64,000 bases of DNA, from NCBI GenBank assembly GCA_964017045.1, contig OZ024794.1, positions 20,029,617 to 20,093,616 on the forward strand. The letters are read 5' to 3'. This DNA comes from Omphiscola glabra (taxonomy: Eukaryota; Mollusca; Gastropoda; Lymnaeidae). The translations under genes were made by a program, and so were the position numbers. The notes under the pieces were generated by a model. It did no database searches. It had not been told where the DNA came from and worked only from the letters and a program-made list of their open reading frames with translations. Of the stretch, positions 1 to 13,600 are shown piece by piece. How positions within the stretch are numbered: the stretch's first letter is position 1; each line of letters opens with the position of its first letter.

Positions 1-471
1 TTTTTATAGTAAAAAAAATTTCAAGACTTTGCTTTAAACTTTTCTTGTACACTTGTCTTCAGGATTTGATCACGTGTGTTAATTAATTAAAACAGTTGTA
101 AACAAATAATGCCTTATATGTACAAGATATTCTGAACATTAATCATGCTGAATATGGAGAATGATCTAAGGTAAGTACACTATCAAAATGTGGCTCATTC
201 AGCTTCCTAATTCTTTTCCTTGCCTGACATGGTTTGCTGATCTCTTTGATATCATAAATAGAATATTCAAGAACATAAAATTAAAGAAGAATTTAAACTG
301 TAAAGACTTAAAATTTATAGAACATGATTTTGAATTTTGAAAATCGAAAGTGAAAATCCACAACACATTGTATGAATCACATAGAGTGAAAAATCATTTG
401 ACGACTGCTCTATATGTCCAACAAAATGTATTCACACAAGAAAGACTTGACCTATGATCCATACTACCTTT
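1..471. other. AT-rich 5' flank, no gene seen
   Basis: AT-rich sequence upstream of the hAT-like element. No exon or repeat array is recognised. Confidence 0.5.
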
Positions 472-479
472 AACTTAAC

Positions 480-1291
480 TACGGTGACCAGACATCTGGG
501 TTTACCCGCGAAAGGGTCTATTTTCGCGTGACCCGTCCCGGCGTCCATGAAAGGTCGGGGAATGTCCCGGCGTCCATGAAAGGTCGGGGAATGTCCCGGC
601 TTTTGGCTTTTTCCGACGAACTGTGTACTTTTTTTCCTAGACAGCGACAAATGCTCGAACTTTAAGAGTCTTTACTCTGATTAAATCAACATGTGGCCAC
701 CAGATAATTGAAAGTCGAAACATTGAAACACATGACTCATGTGTCACGTTTTAAGATATGTTATTTTAAAAATCTTGACGTCCTGAGAGCTATCCACACG
801 TCTCAGAAATATTAGTGTGCATTGATTATGAACTTAATCATTACAGTTCACTTGATGATTTATATGTCTCACATACTTCCATTATGTCAATCTAAAATTT
901 TTTTTTAACAATATGTTAATTTTTTGTAATTAATTACACACTGACAAGCTGCCCCATGAACAATTAAAAAAGTGTCATATTCAATCTAAGATTCAGAAAG
1001 TATTAATAAATTCTTCACAGCATACTTCTGGTACTTTTCTACTTTATTGTTCACAAATATTTAAGCCACAATTATTGATTAACACATCGTAAGGTTTTGC
1101 GAAGTGCATAACATAAAGTATACTATAAAATGTATACTAATGAAGATGTTCTTTACCCTTCAGGAAAGGGTGTCTTTCAGACCATTTTCACTAACAGTTC
1201 TTGGCTTTTTTTTTTTTTGGGGTGGGGGGGGGGGTGTGGGGTCAGAAATCACCCGTTTCCCATGTTACCCCCTTAAAAGTCTGGTCACCGA
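480..1291. mobile_element. hAT-like non-autonomous element with 8-bp target duplication
   Basis: The left end reads tacggtgaccagac and the right end gtctggtcaccga, an inverted pair with a one-base slip. Both sides carry AACTTAAC (472-479 and 1292-1299). The ends resemble widespread GTGACCAGAC hAT termini. A 29-bp motif is duplicated near 534-592. The right end also exists in copy C (about 55564), so the insertion is older than the duplication. An 812-bp length with no transposase suggests a MITE-like derivative or a composite. Confidence 0.5.
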
Positions 1292-1424
1292 AACTTAACC
1301 AAACTTTACCTTTCAAACCGATACATGTTTTAAAACAATAATGGAAACAAACCTTAAATTCTTGAGTTCGCTGGACATTGAACTCATGCTTCATTGCCTC
1401 ATTAGACTCAAACAAATTTAAACA

Positions 1425-1624
1425 ATAAATAGAACTTTCCATGTTAAATTTTGGCCCCGAAACTATTAGATAAACCTTATCGGTAAAGACATTACAGATA
1501 ACGATTTAAATACTGACACATTTTGTAATGTTCGTTTCAGCATATTTAAATTGTTTCATTTAAAAAAGTGATCAGCTTTCTAGATTTGATCCTGGGTTAA
1601 TTTAAAACGAAGAATTTTTCCGAA
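1425..1624 (+). promoter_or_regulatory. Conserved 5' flank of copies A and C, possible promoter or 5'UTR
   Basis: About 200 bp before the ATG is well conserved with 55915-56109 before copy C. A pyrimidine-rich stretch ends in tttcag at 1531-1540 in A and at 56021-56024 in C. This could be an acceptor for a 5'UTR exon carrying the ATG. No clear TATA box can be assigned. Confidence 0.3.
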
Positions 1625-1683
1625 ATGTTTTCTATGGAGTTTCTCATCCTTGTCGTCTGCTCCACATTTGAGTGGCACGTCTG
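1625..1683 (+). CDS. Copy A exon 1: signal peptide
   Basis: ATG at 1625 opens 19 codons plus two bases and ends at a gtaag donor. The peptide has an acidic and aromatic start followed by FLILVVC, a typical hydrophobic core. The exon is conserved in copy C (56110-56168), with the same length and the same donor. Confidence 0.85.
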
Positions 1684-4600
1684 GTAAGATCATTATTGTT
1701 AATTACTTATTTGTAAAATAGTTTACAAGATCCCTAGATATTATGTAAAATTAATTAATTCCTATGTTAAATCCATATCCTAATAATATATATTTGTACT
1801 TTCGGTTATACCTGTATTGGTTTTATAAACGTTTTCTTTGTATATCTATTGCAAATTGTTCCACGAAGGTACCCATAATGATATAAAATTTATACAAATC
1901 AACAGCATTTTTGTCTTTTTTTAACTTTACATTTAGCTCACAACATTTAGTGGGAAATGGAGAACAGGTTAAAACCCCCGTTCCTAGAATCAATTTTCAC
2001 ATCACTATTTTACCATGTATTGTCAATACTACTAGATAGAACGAATCTATTTTTATGTCAAATTAACCTTCAAGTCTCGCTTCTTCATTTACTATTTTTA
2101 GGACCAGAACAATCTAACGAACAATGTAATGAACAATCTCATTTCGGCTTTGGGTAGTGTGATTAAATCCTTTTTTTTTTACTTTTATCCTGTATAGAAC
2201 ATTAACATTTCCAATTGTTAAACGTAACATTACTGTTATTATAAATTGTTGGGTTGTAATAAAAAAATCTATGTGTGATTTTAAAAGCAAACCTTATCGT
2301 TTCATTGTAATATTTGGCCTCACACATTTTTATAAATATTATTGTACAGTGACTCCGCCATTAAAGTCGCGAGGAACGCTGAAACGGAATGTAAGCCAAA
2401 CTTTTTTAACTTTCAAAAATGTGTATTAATATAAAAAGTTTAATACACCTTCTGAAACTGTTGCTTGGGTACACCTGATATTGGCGTTGATTAAAAATTT
2501 ATTTAAAAAGACAACGCCTATTTACTATCAAAATGTCAGTAGAGTGGTCGAAACTAGTTCTTGACAGATCGTGGATCAGATCCAGACGTCAGGCGATTTG
2601 AGCTGGTTCGTAAAACATTATTTCCGTCCGACCGTCGGTACACCTGGACCTGGAATGAAGTAGAACTGGACCATTCAGATAAGATTTTTTTAAGATGGTG
2701 ACATTTGGCAACAGCTAGCAAGGAGAAAGCACTCCTGGTGTTTCGTATTCTTTATTCACGCTTAAACTTGAGATATAAATAGTCGTAACATTATGGCAAA
2801 AGATCTCACCATGAAAGAATTTAATTTTGATAAGCCTTACAAAAAAGAAAAATTGATACTTTCTCTTCTTATTTCTATTTTTATTTCTAAAAATATTTTT
2901 TTCTCAATTTTTTTTATATATAACTTTGAAAAAGTATTCAGCTCTCATTTACAAAGGTTTTCAATTGTTGCAATATGCACGACTAACGTTGTAGGCTTTC
3001 AACGATATCAGTTCTACTTACTAAACATAGAAACAAAATGGGAGCTAACGCAGCACTTCTCCTTTAAAAAAACAACGCTATAATCATGGTCTGGTTTACT
3101 CCGTTCTAGGAGCTTTTCTTTTAGTGTTACGGTGGGAAAAGCTATTTAGACCGAATTGTTACTCTTAGGACCTGTTTAATACTTGGTTGCTTAACTTACA
3201 TATAATAATGGATTATCCCTAACTTTTATGACATCATGCAAATCAGGAATCCAGCAGTCGAGAGAGAGATGAAACACCGGCGACTTTCGACAGCCTGATT
3301 TTTTTTTTCATTTTGATATTGTTTGATATACGTGGATACACACAAAAAAGTTTGAATAACTTTAATTAGCCGTAATCATAAAAATGTCACAGTTTAATTA
3401 TAAAGCAATTTAACTTTCTGCCAGTCAATTATGCATGTATAAATATCTTCTGTAACCCTATTATTAACAGGGAACATGTAAAAAATAATTCATGTGTCAT
3501 TATTTCAATATGTTTACTTTTAGTTCCTCTTCGAGTAAGTATTTAACTAGTTTTCTCATCTTCATAACATATCAACATTTTCATTCATTAGAAATGTGTT
3601 CTTTTGTTGATTTCTATTGCCCCATTTTATATGATTAGTGCAAACAAAATAAATGGATAATTAAAATAAGTATTTTAAAAGTTTTTAGTATTAATTTTTA
3701 GAAAAACAAATCCAATGTTACTGGAATAGTTTTTTTTTATGTTTGAGTCCGACATCTGAGGTCCTGGGTTAAAGATTTTCATAATTTTATCATTTTACTT
3801 AATATTGCATGAAAAATTTCAATGACCTTTTTATTTTACAACGACAACAGTGTGTAAAACACCACCAGGAATTGACAATGGAACACTTGAATGCGATTTT
3901 GCCGATGAATTAAAGTTAGAGATGTAAGTTGAATTGAGTGTCTTGTTAGTTCTTGAATTTTTAGTAATGCAGTTTGTCTAAATGTGTTTAAATTGTTATA
4001 ATTGTAAAATGGTTTATACATTTTTAAAAAGGCTGAAAATGAATAGTTACAATGTAGCAAAAACATTTCCATTTATTTGGATCAATTATAGTGTAACGCA
4101 CCCGGTTTAGTTATAATATCTGTGTAAAAAGTTGGCTCGTAAAGGAAACAACGCGTTAAAAAAGATTGATGTATGTAAAGAAAACGATACGAAAAGCTAG
4201 TGATGCATAAATTCATTTCTATACAAGTGCATAAGCAAAAAGTGAATCAACTTACAGCATGTGGGAAAAAGGGTACAAATCTCAAAACAGAAATATTAAT
4301 TTACACATAATAATATAACGTCTCGTTTGTTCCTCTAATAAAGTCTTATAGGAGATGGCGTCGGTGGGCCGTCGAGCGCGAGCTCTTAATGCCCCCCCCC
4401 CTCGGCGCTCCCCCACACAAGCCAGCGCACTGAAGGATTCCCCGACGCCAGCCCGTGCGGAAGGGCGCCGGGAACTCCCCCCATGCCTATGGGAAGCCCG
4501 GTCGACCGATGACGCTGCGTTTAAAGCGTCCGCAGTCCACTCTCCGAGGGTCAGGACGGGTTTGCTTCCACTCCTGAGGGAAGGTGTTGCGTTACCACCC

Positions 4601-7600
4601 CCCACCGCCCTGGGAGTCTTTCGGTCGGGACTAGTAGTGACTGGACGAAACGGTTGCCTAGGAGCGGCTTTCTCACGGCTGCATAGCTAAAATCATCGGC
4701 ATGGGATTGGCCGCCACCCAAGCCTCATATCCATCAACGGCAACAAGTAATCATGTTAGTCGCTACTCCCGTTGCGTTGGGAGTCATGCGTTTGGCCGGG
4801 GCTTTTGGCTTCGGGTGAACAAGTCCGCCCTACTAGTCTGCCACGTCACGAAGAGGCAAACCCCATGTGGACGCCCCCAATCAGTGTTTGTTCCTCTACA
4901 AGTTTCGCTGTGTATATCTCTCAATAAGTCTTTCTGCCAATAATCCTGGCGGGCTTTAAATAGGAATTAAATCCCTACGTTCTAGTACAGAAAATATAGA
5001 AATTGCGTCATCTATAGGCATTCTTAAGTATAAATTGAACGCATTCGATTGTAAACAAACTTTATCCCAGCCAGGTGGGCAGGAATGACAACACATTCAC
5101 TCGGTGACGTCAATACGCCATTTCACGCCACGAGACAAATCTATAAGGTGTTGGCTAAAAATAACTATGTTTAAGTTTGAAAATAAGCCGAACCCTGCGC
5201 TGTACTATCGGATATGCAACAAAAAGAATCTTATATCATATTATCGTATATAACTTTCAGAAAAAAAACAGTTTTCTTGGATGATAAGGATTTGTAAAGT
5301 TGCATATTTAACGATGCGAAACGGTGTATGAGAATAATCACATCCCAGTGTCCCTGATAACGTATAAAGAGCAACGTTTGATTGTTCATTCAATTATATA
5401 AATGTAATTTGAGTCAATATAATTTTCTAGTTTTATAATGTCCACCTATGTTAAATATCACTGTCTTAAAACTGTGTGTTTTATTGCATTGTTTTAGCTG
5501 AAATGTATTTCAGATTTGATTTTAAAAACAACAAAAAACAAACAAAATCAACAACAAAAAATTTTCATGACTATTCACAATTACATTAGTGAACAATACT
5601 TGTTTACAAAAATAAATTGTAAATAGTATTTTAAATTTTCAAGCAAAACAGTTGTTTCGTAATTATTGATAAGCAGCGTTTTGTAGAAATTATATGCTAG
5701 TACGTAATCATTACAAATATCGATACATAGATATATAGCTATGAAACACAAACTCATTTTGTTCGAAAGGAAAAAAAAAACTGCTTATGCGACGTAAGGA
5801 AGAAGTGCGGATGGGGCGGTCAGCCCCGAGAGACCCTTTTTTTTTTCTTTATTTAAAGGGGTGGGATTTTCAGCCAAATAATGAGTTTCTTTATCGTAGA
5901 TGAGTTCAGAACTGGCCCTAAATAAGCCAACTCCTGTGATATAAAAGTAACAGAACAATTAAAATGAACAACATGAATCAAGCTAGTTCATATTAAAAAT
6001 ATAGAAACGTTTTAAACTTATTGAATTGTATATTCTAAACGGATGCGTAACTGGGTTTTTTGGTTCCCTTGGCTAATTTATTTTAAAAAAAACAAAAATT
6101 TAAAAATTAGAGATTTAGCGACGCCCTTTTGAACTGGCGCAGGCCGGCGCCCTTGGCAACTGCCCCAATGCCAAGCCGTTGTTACGCCTCTGATTCTAAA
6201 ATTAGTAGCACAATTCTTGTGAAACCGAAAGAATTTCAGCAATAACAAATGTCTGTGTATAAAAATAAGAGATATCGCCCGCCTAAGACCGAATTATGAC
6301 GTAAAATTAACCGTACAAAACATAACTCATTAAAATTTAATCAACTAATTATCTCTAAATAATTGACTTCATTTGTCCTTTGACTCATTTATTTCTCAAC
6401 TAGTTATACTTTATATATTTAAATTATTTATCTTCAATGACAGATTCTGTACATACAAATGTCAAGCAGGATATCATTTTAACATCAGTTATGAGTCCGA
6501 AATGGTATACCTCTGTGACGTAAGCGAAGGATTTTTTGACCAAGTTGAACCCATAAAATGTATCCGTAAGTTGTGCAAAAAAAAAATGTAGGAAAGTTAT
6601 ATTTTTAGCATGCTGTTTAGGATTGTTAAAATCAACACGAATTTTGACCCGGCAAAGGGGGTAACAAAGTAGAGGGGGGTAACATAGGCAGGTGGTAATG
6701 AAAGAAAAGGGTAACTTAGAGAGGGGTTAAAAAAAAAGGGGGGGGGGGCGTAACTTAGGGAAAGGTTAACGAAGGATACTGGTTGTTCAACCCAAATTCT
6801 TAAAATCTGGGTTTGGTTTTTGAAGCCCCAGGAAACGAACCGTATTTTCAAATTAGCTGGCCAAAAATGGTTTTACTATTTTAATGGGAAAATAATATGT
6901 GAGAGCAAAGAAGAAAAATAAAAGGGTTAAACATATTCACGATGTCATTTTTCAAAAAAAAAAAAAAAAAAAGCAAACATTGTAACGGTAAACAAATCAA
7001 CGGTGAAAAAAGAAAAGCGAAATATTTTAGTTTTTTTTTGGGAAAGAATAAAAAAATTAACATATTTTTATTTGGACAGAAAACAGGCAAGATGTAGCTT
7101 TAATCATGTGATAAAATGCCATTTGAAACAATGGTCTGTGATGTAAGCATTCATTTTCACCAGGTACCATTCTAAGCTAGTGAAAAAAAGGTACGTTTTG
7201 ATACATGTTACTTTATTGCGCAGCTTTCTAACGCTACATTTCGTTCGATACAGCACCGGCGACCTGGAATATAGTTTATGACGTGAGTGCTTCGTGGTAG
7301 TTGTAAACAAGGATTGACCTTATCTTTGTTTTTTAAAACTGTCCTATCATAGCAATGTTTATAATGAAAATGTTTGAAGTAAAGTGTGCTTTTTAATATG
7401 TGGGCCAAGTGATCAACTTAATTTTTGACAGTTCTACTTTTAAAATGTCTCCCTTCCATCTTTGATTACTGATTTTGGATCGAAACACTTTACTGTTAAA
7501 TTAGTTTTCTTCATACACGTCAGCCTTCTAGGGGCTAGAGTTTTGTTTTATTTCTTCTGCGACTGTTTTCTTTGTAAGGCACCCAATCCCTAGACAACCT

Positions 7601-10600
7601 GCCGTCATAGTGATGGCCCTGACCCCAGCCAACAATATTCGTTCAAATCCAACCAGATCACGTTAGAGCAAACCATTACTCTTCCAAAGCCAACCAGATC
7701 GCGTTCGAGCAAACCACTACTCTTCCAAAGCCAACCAGATCACTTTCGAGCAAACAATTACTCTTCCAAAAGCTAGCCAGGAATCGTTTAATATAATCAA
7801 AACCAACCAAGACTCTTTGGAAGCCAATCACGACTCTTTGGAAGCCAACCAAGACTCTTTGGAAGCCAACCAAGACTCTTTGGAAGCCAACCAAGACTCT
7901 TTGGAAGCATACCAAGACTCTTTGGAGGCCAACCAAGACGCTTTGGAAGCCAACCAAGACTCTTTGGAAGCCAACCAAGACTCTTTGGAAGCCAACCAAG
8001 ACTCTTTGGAAGCCAACCAAGACTCTTTGGAAGCCAACCAAGACTCTTTGGAAGCATACCAAGACTCTTTGGAGGCCAACCAAGACGCTTTGGAAGCCAA
8101 CCAAGACTCTTTGGAAGCCAACCAAGGCTCTTTGGAAGCCAACCAAGAATCTTTGGAATCATACCAAGACTCTTTGGAGGCCAACCAAGACCCTTTGAAT
8201 GGTCTCAAGCAAAACGATTCCGGCCGAAAAATTGTTCAAATCTGTAAACACAAGTCACTAAATTATGCCACTGACGGAGTTCGTCAAAACTTTTAAAATG
8301 GCATCCACATAACGTCGCAAGAAGACCTATCTCAAGAGAGAGTAACGTCGCAGAGAAGACCTATCTAAAGAGAGAGAGAGTAATGTCGCAGAGAAGACCT
8401 ATCTAAAGAGAGAGAGAGAGTAACGTCGCAGAGAAGACCTATCTGAAGAGAGAGTAACGACGCAGAGAAGACCTATCTAAATAGAGAGTAACGTCGCAGA
8501 GAAGACCTATCTAAAGAGAGAGTAACGTCGCAGATAAGACCTGTCTAAAGAGAGAGTAACGTCGCAGAGAAGACCTATCTAAAGAGAGAGTAACGACGCA
8601 GAGAAGACCTGTCTAAAGAGAGAGTAACGTCGCAGAGAAGACCTATCTAAAGAGAGAGTAACGTCGCAGAGAAGACCTATCTAAAGAGAGAGTAACGTCG
8701 CAGAGAAGACCTGTCTAAAGAGAGAGTAACGTCGCAGAGAAGACCTGTCTAAAGAGAGAGTAACGTCGCAGAGAAGACATGTCTAAAGAGAGAGTAACGT
8801 CGCAGAGAACACCTGTCTAAAGAGAAGACCTGTCTAAAGAGAAGACCTGTCTAAAGAGAAGACCTGTCTTAAGAGAAGACCTGTCTAAACAGAAGACCTA
8901 TCCAAAGAAAGAGCTCTCCTAAACGAATACCTCCTAAGCATTTAAGTTGAACCTAAAACATAACGTCACAAAGGAGGCACGTCTAAAATTGTCGTTACGT
9001 TAGAGACATGTCCATCGCCAATGTTGCCCCGTCCCAAGTCATCTGAGACAAGTCCATCGCCAGTGTTTCCCGAACCCAAGGCCACTGAGACCCATCTATC
9101 GCCAGTGAAGCCCAGTCCAAAGTCAACACCGAACCTCTCCATGTGAAGGCTCATCAAAAGCCTTAGATCGGTTCAAAGGCAAAGAATAATTTAATTCATT
9201 TGTATTGAACTTCATTCATTAATTTTAAAACATCAAATTTTTCAAGAAGAAATGCTTCTACGTAATAACGTTCACTAACCCATTTATAACTTAAGGCATT
9301 TTGTTGGTTATTCTTAAAAGGAAATGTGACCGAAGCACTTTTACGTAACTTACCAGACTGCAGGAACATTACAAAACTTACTAGGTTTTTCCTGTGTGTT
9401 TGTGTGGATTAATATTTGTACGATTTTAATAATTTCACTTGCTGTGCTTTACGCTAATATAGTTTTTGTGTTTGTTTCATATCTTTAGATTTCTGTAAAG
9501 TTTATTTTTTATTTTATACATACGATTACAATAGTATTGATTATTTTTAATATCGCTAGCTTTGGTATCGTTTTTCTTTGTGAACAGATTTTGAGAACTT
9601 TGTTATGAATAGTTCATCCAACGAGCGAAATCTTAATTACACCAGTTTAAATTTGTAAAACCGTTTAATTGTACGTAACAAAGATATTTTTAACTAAGGA
9701 TGTCATGCGTATTAAATACCTGAATCAAATGTATGGAAAATATATTGGATAAGTATTTTACTAATGGGATCGTTGTTAATACACTCTGTTAGTGATAATA
9801 ATGTTAGCAGTTCAGAGATTGAACAAGGATGCAGTTACCCCAAAATTTAGCTTTTTGAGATTAAGCAGGGGCGCTCTTTTCCTGATTTTAAACGGAATGT
9901 TAAATGTTTGTGTCCTAATATAGTCACGCCCACTTTAATAGTTACGCTCACTTTGACAGCTACGCCGATATTGATAGTTACGCCCCACATGATAGTAACG
10001 CGCACTTCAATAGTTACGCTCACTTTGACAGCTACGCCGATATTGATAGTTACGCCCCACATGATAGTCACCCCCACTTTAATAGTTACGCTCACTTTGA
10101 CAGCTACGCCGATATTGATAGTTACGCCCCACATGATAGTCACGCCCACTTTAATAGTTACGCTGACTTTGACAGCTACGCCGATATTGATAGCTACGCC
10201 CCACATGATAGTCACGCCCACTTTAATAGTTACGCTCACTTTGACAGCTACGCCGATATTGATAGTTACGCCCCACATGATAGTCACGCCCACTTTAATA
10301 GTTACGCTCACTTTGACAGCTACGCCGATATTGATAGTTACGCCCCATATGATAGTAACGCGCACTTTAATAGTTACGCTCACTTTGACAGCTACGCCGA
10401 TATTGATAGTTACGCCCCACATGATAGTAACGCGCACTTTAATAGTTACGCTCACTTTGACAGCTACGCCGATATTGATAGTTACGCCCCACATGATAGT
10501 AACGCGCACTTTAATAGTTACGCTCACTTTGACAGCTACGCCGATATTGATAGTTACGCCCCACATGATAGTAACGCGCACTTTGATAATTATGCCGACT

Positions 10601-13600
10601 TTGATTTTTAACCCCACTTGGATAAGTTAGCCTGTCATTGTGTCCACTATTGATATTAAATTCATTTTGGTATTGATTATATAATCAATGGTGTTTCTGT
10701 TACCAGCTTCCTGTAATCTCCCGTGCTTGAATGGTGGTCAGTGTGTAGCACCCAACACATGCATGTGTGAACCGCCATATTATGGACAACAATGTCTGCA
10801 CTGTGAGTTTAATTATATTGTGTTTACATTTGCTAACGTCTGCATTCGAGGTAGAAATCATAAGTAATTTGTAAATGTTAAACTGATGGACGTTAGCTGG
10901 TGGAAGATAAGAGTCCTCTGTTGGTGCACCATTCTGGAAGCCACTTCATCTAGTTTGTCTGATTTCGAAAAGAAAATGTCTATAATTCTTACCGCCTCAT
11001 GCAATGACTTCATTTTCTGCATTAATTATGGCGACCAATTCTGTTTGGTCGAAAATGTATTTACGACTTCTTTTATACCCTCTAAAAATTCAAACAAAGT
11101 TCGTGTTTACAATAGATGATTTGGTAGTATGGATTCGGGGTACCGATCATTAAACTGTCTAAGACCCTGATTCAAGGACCATAATCTTATAGTCATTCGG
11201 TAAATAAAATATTTGTATCATAAATTTTTACTTAATGTATATATATGTATAATATAAAAGATATAATTGCCATTAATACCAAGTAAGATATAAAAAATGT
11301 ATGAAATTAAAGCCATTTGCATATATATATATATAAATGGCTTTGATTTCATACAAGTTTTTTTTATATCTTACTTGGTATTAATGGCAATTCATAAGGC
11401 CACCGATGTTATGAAGATATACAATTAACCAAGAACCATTTTTTCTTAGATTTTAAACGTTTTATTATCAGCTCGACAAACCTGCACTTCTTCTGTTACA
11501 CCAAGGTTTGGAAGTCTTGATTGCACGCCGGATGTTAGTGGCGGGAAAGTGTGTATACCCAAATGTCTACCAACATTCATATTTGAGACAGCGGCCCCTG
11601 ATAAGTATGTTTGTAGTAAAGATGGCACGTGGACCCCGGACATAAACACAGTTCCTGATTGTATCCAAGGTCAGTAATTTACTCAATGAAAGTACGGGAA
11701 ATCCCATTATATTTGCGTAATAAATCATGTTTCCATGTTGGTAGGGTAAATCCGTAGCACACAGTGTAGGGTAAAACCGAAACAACCAGTGTAGAGTAAA
11801 ACCGTAGCACACAGTGTAGGGTAAAGCTGTAGCACACAGTGTAGGGTAAAACCAAAGCACACAGTGTAGGGTAAAACCGTAGCACACAGTGTAGGGTTAA
11901 GCCGTAGCACACAGGTAGGCTAAAATCGTGGCACACAGTGTAGGGTAAAGCCGTAGCACACGGTGTAGGGTATAACCGTAGCACAAAGTGTAGGGTAAAA
12001 CCGTAGCACACGGTGTATGGTAAAAGCGTAGCACACAGTGTAGGGTAAAACCGTAGCACACGGTGGATGGTAAAACCGTAGCACACGGTGTAGGGTATAA
12101 CCGTAGCACAAAGTGTAGGGTGAAACCGTAGCACACGGTGTTTGGTAAAAGCGTAGCACACAGTGTAGGGTAAAGCTGAAGAAAGGCACACTAACAGAAT
12201 CAACAAATTCGAGAGATTTAAAGCACTACTTAATATTACGTTAAAATTGTCTGACAGGAAATAATTTTACGGAAGCGTCACATATGGCTATAAGATTAAC
12301 AGGAGAGATTAAAAAAAATATTTGAAAATAAATAAGTAAATGGAAATAAATTAGGAAGGAAACCGTAGATTACTATGATAATGTAAGGACTTCGTAGGCA
12401 AGGTTAGCAACGATGGGAAATATGTGTCAGATATTGAGGAAAGCATACAGCAGGTACCATGGGCTGTTGCTTTACTTTAAAATAATTATTGAACTCTATG
12501 AAAATAATGAGGGAGCAAAAGTTTAGAGCTTTTGACGCAAATCTGTTTGTTCTGCTGCATGGTTGGGAAAGCTGGCGATTAAGGAAGAAAAGGTGGGATA
12601 CCTTCGTGGGAAATTTTTCCGAGGAAAAACTGTCACATCAAGTAGTACCGAAAAATCCCATGCATAGCGGTTAGGGAAATGACATCACAAAGAAGGGTGG
12701 ACGCGGTAAAAAAGGTTGATATGGGTACCTCATACTATGAGACGGTTACGTCACACCATGAGATGTATACGTCATACATGAGATGGATGCGTCATACCAT
12801 GATATGGATATTTCATACAATAAAATGTATGTGTTATACCATGATATGGATGTATCATACAATAAAATGGATGCTTTATACCATGATATGAAAATTTCAT
12901 ACAATAAAATGGATGCTTTATACCATGATATGGATATGTCATACAATAAAATGGATGCTTTATACCATGATATGGATATGTCATACAATAAAATGGATGC
13001 GTCGTACCAGAAGCAAACATCTACTTATAGTATAACAAGACAAGAATTACAAAGAAATCATCACGGATTAATAGGATGAGGAAGAAACAAAAACCTGGTT
13101 TTAGAGAGGTCGATAAGGATATAATAAGAAGGAAATAGTTCATAAAAGAAAGTAAACCATTAAGAAATTTAAAAAAAACTGAACATAGAATGAAGATGGT
13201 AGAATTATTTAGAAATTTCAAAAACATCACAGAGACAAGGTTCAGTTTAGCTGCAAGAAAGGTGGGTTTTAATGATGAATACGATGGAAAGACACAATTT
13301 TCATTTATATTTTATGAATATGCTGTAAAAGCTATATTGAAATAGCAAAGCATTAAGCCAGTTAATTTTTGTCATCCTTTTGTCAGGGCATGGTCAATAA
13401 ATAAGGCGTTCAGGTGAACAGTCCGATTTATTGATTGTTTGATATTAAATTGTTTTATAAAACATTTGTTTCCTTGTGTCCTTTTTTCGCGTATTTCCAT
13501 ACATTGTTTCACACATTTCCTTCTACCTAAACCTCATCTAGAGTCTCTTCCCCTAATTACCATGGGCTATTCTTAAACAAGAATAAAATTGTATTAAATT

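Noticed and set aside
2793..3083. 96-codon frame in intron 2 of A
   Set aside because: The homologous part of C (57935-58117) has a shorter, shifted frame; AT-rich intron sequence with no domain.
4282..4690. Open frames of about 110 codons on both strands in the GC-rich block
   Set aside because: Stops and frames differ between the four related copies, so base composition explains them.
7817..8296. 159-codon open frame of EANQDSL repeats
   Set aside because: Pure 21-bp minisatellite, open on both strands and in several frames, inside an intron; the paralogue has one unit.
9847..10630. Open frames of about 250 codons on both strands
   Set aside because: They follow from the 72-bp (4 x 18) repeat. 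No start context, no domain, not conserved in B.
11567..12206. Cluster of overlapping - strand frames with repeated FTLHCVLR
   Set aside because: A 25-bp repeat reads through in every frame.
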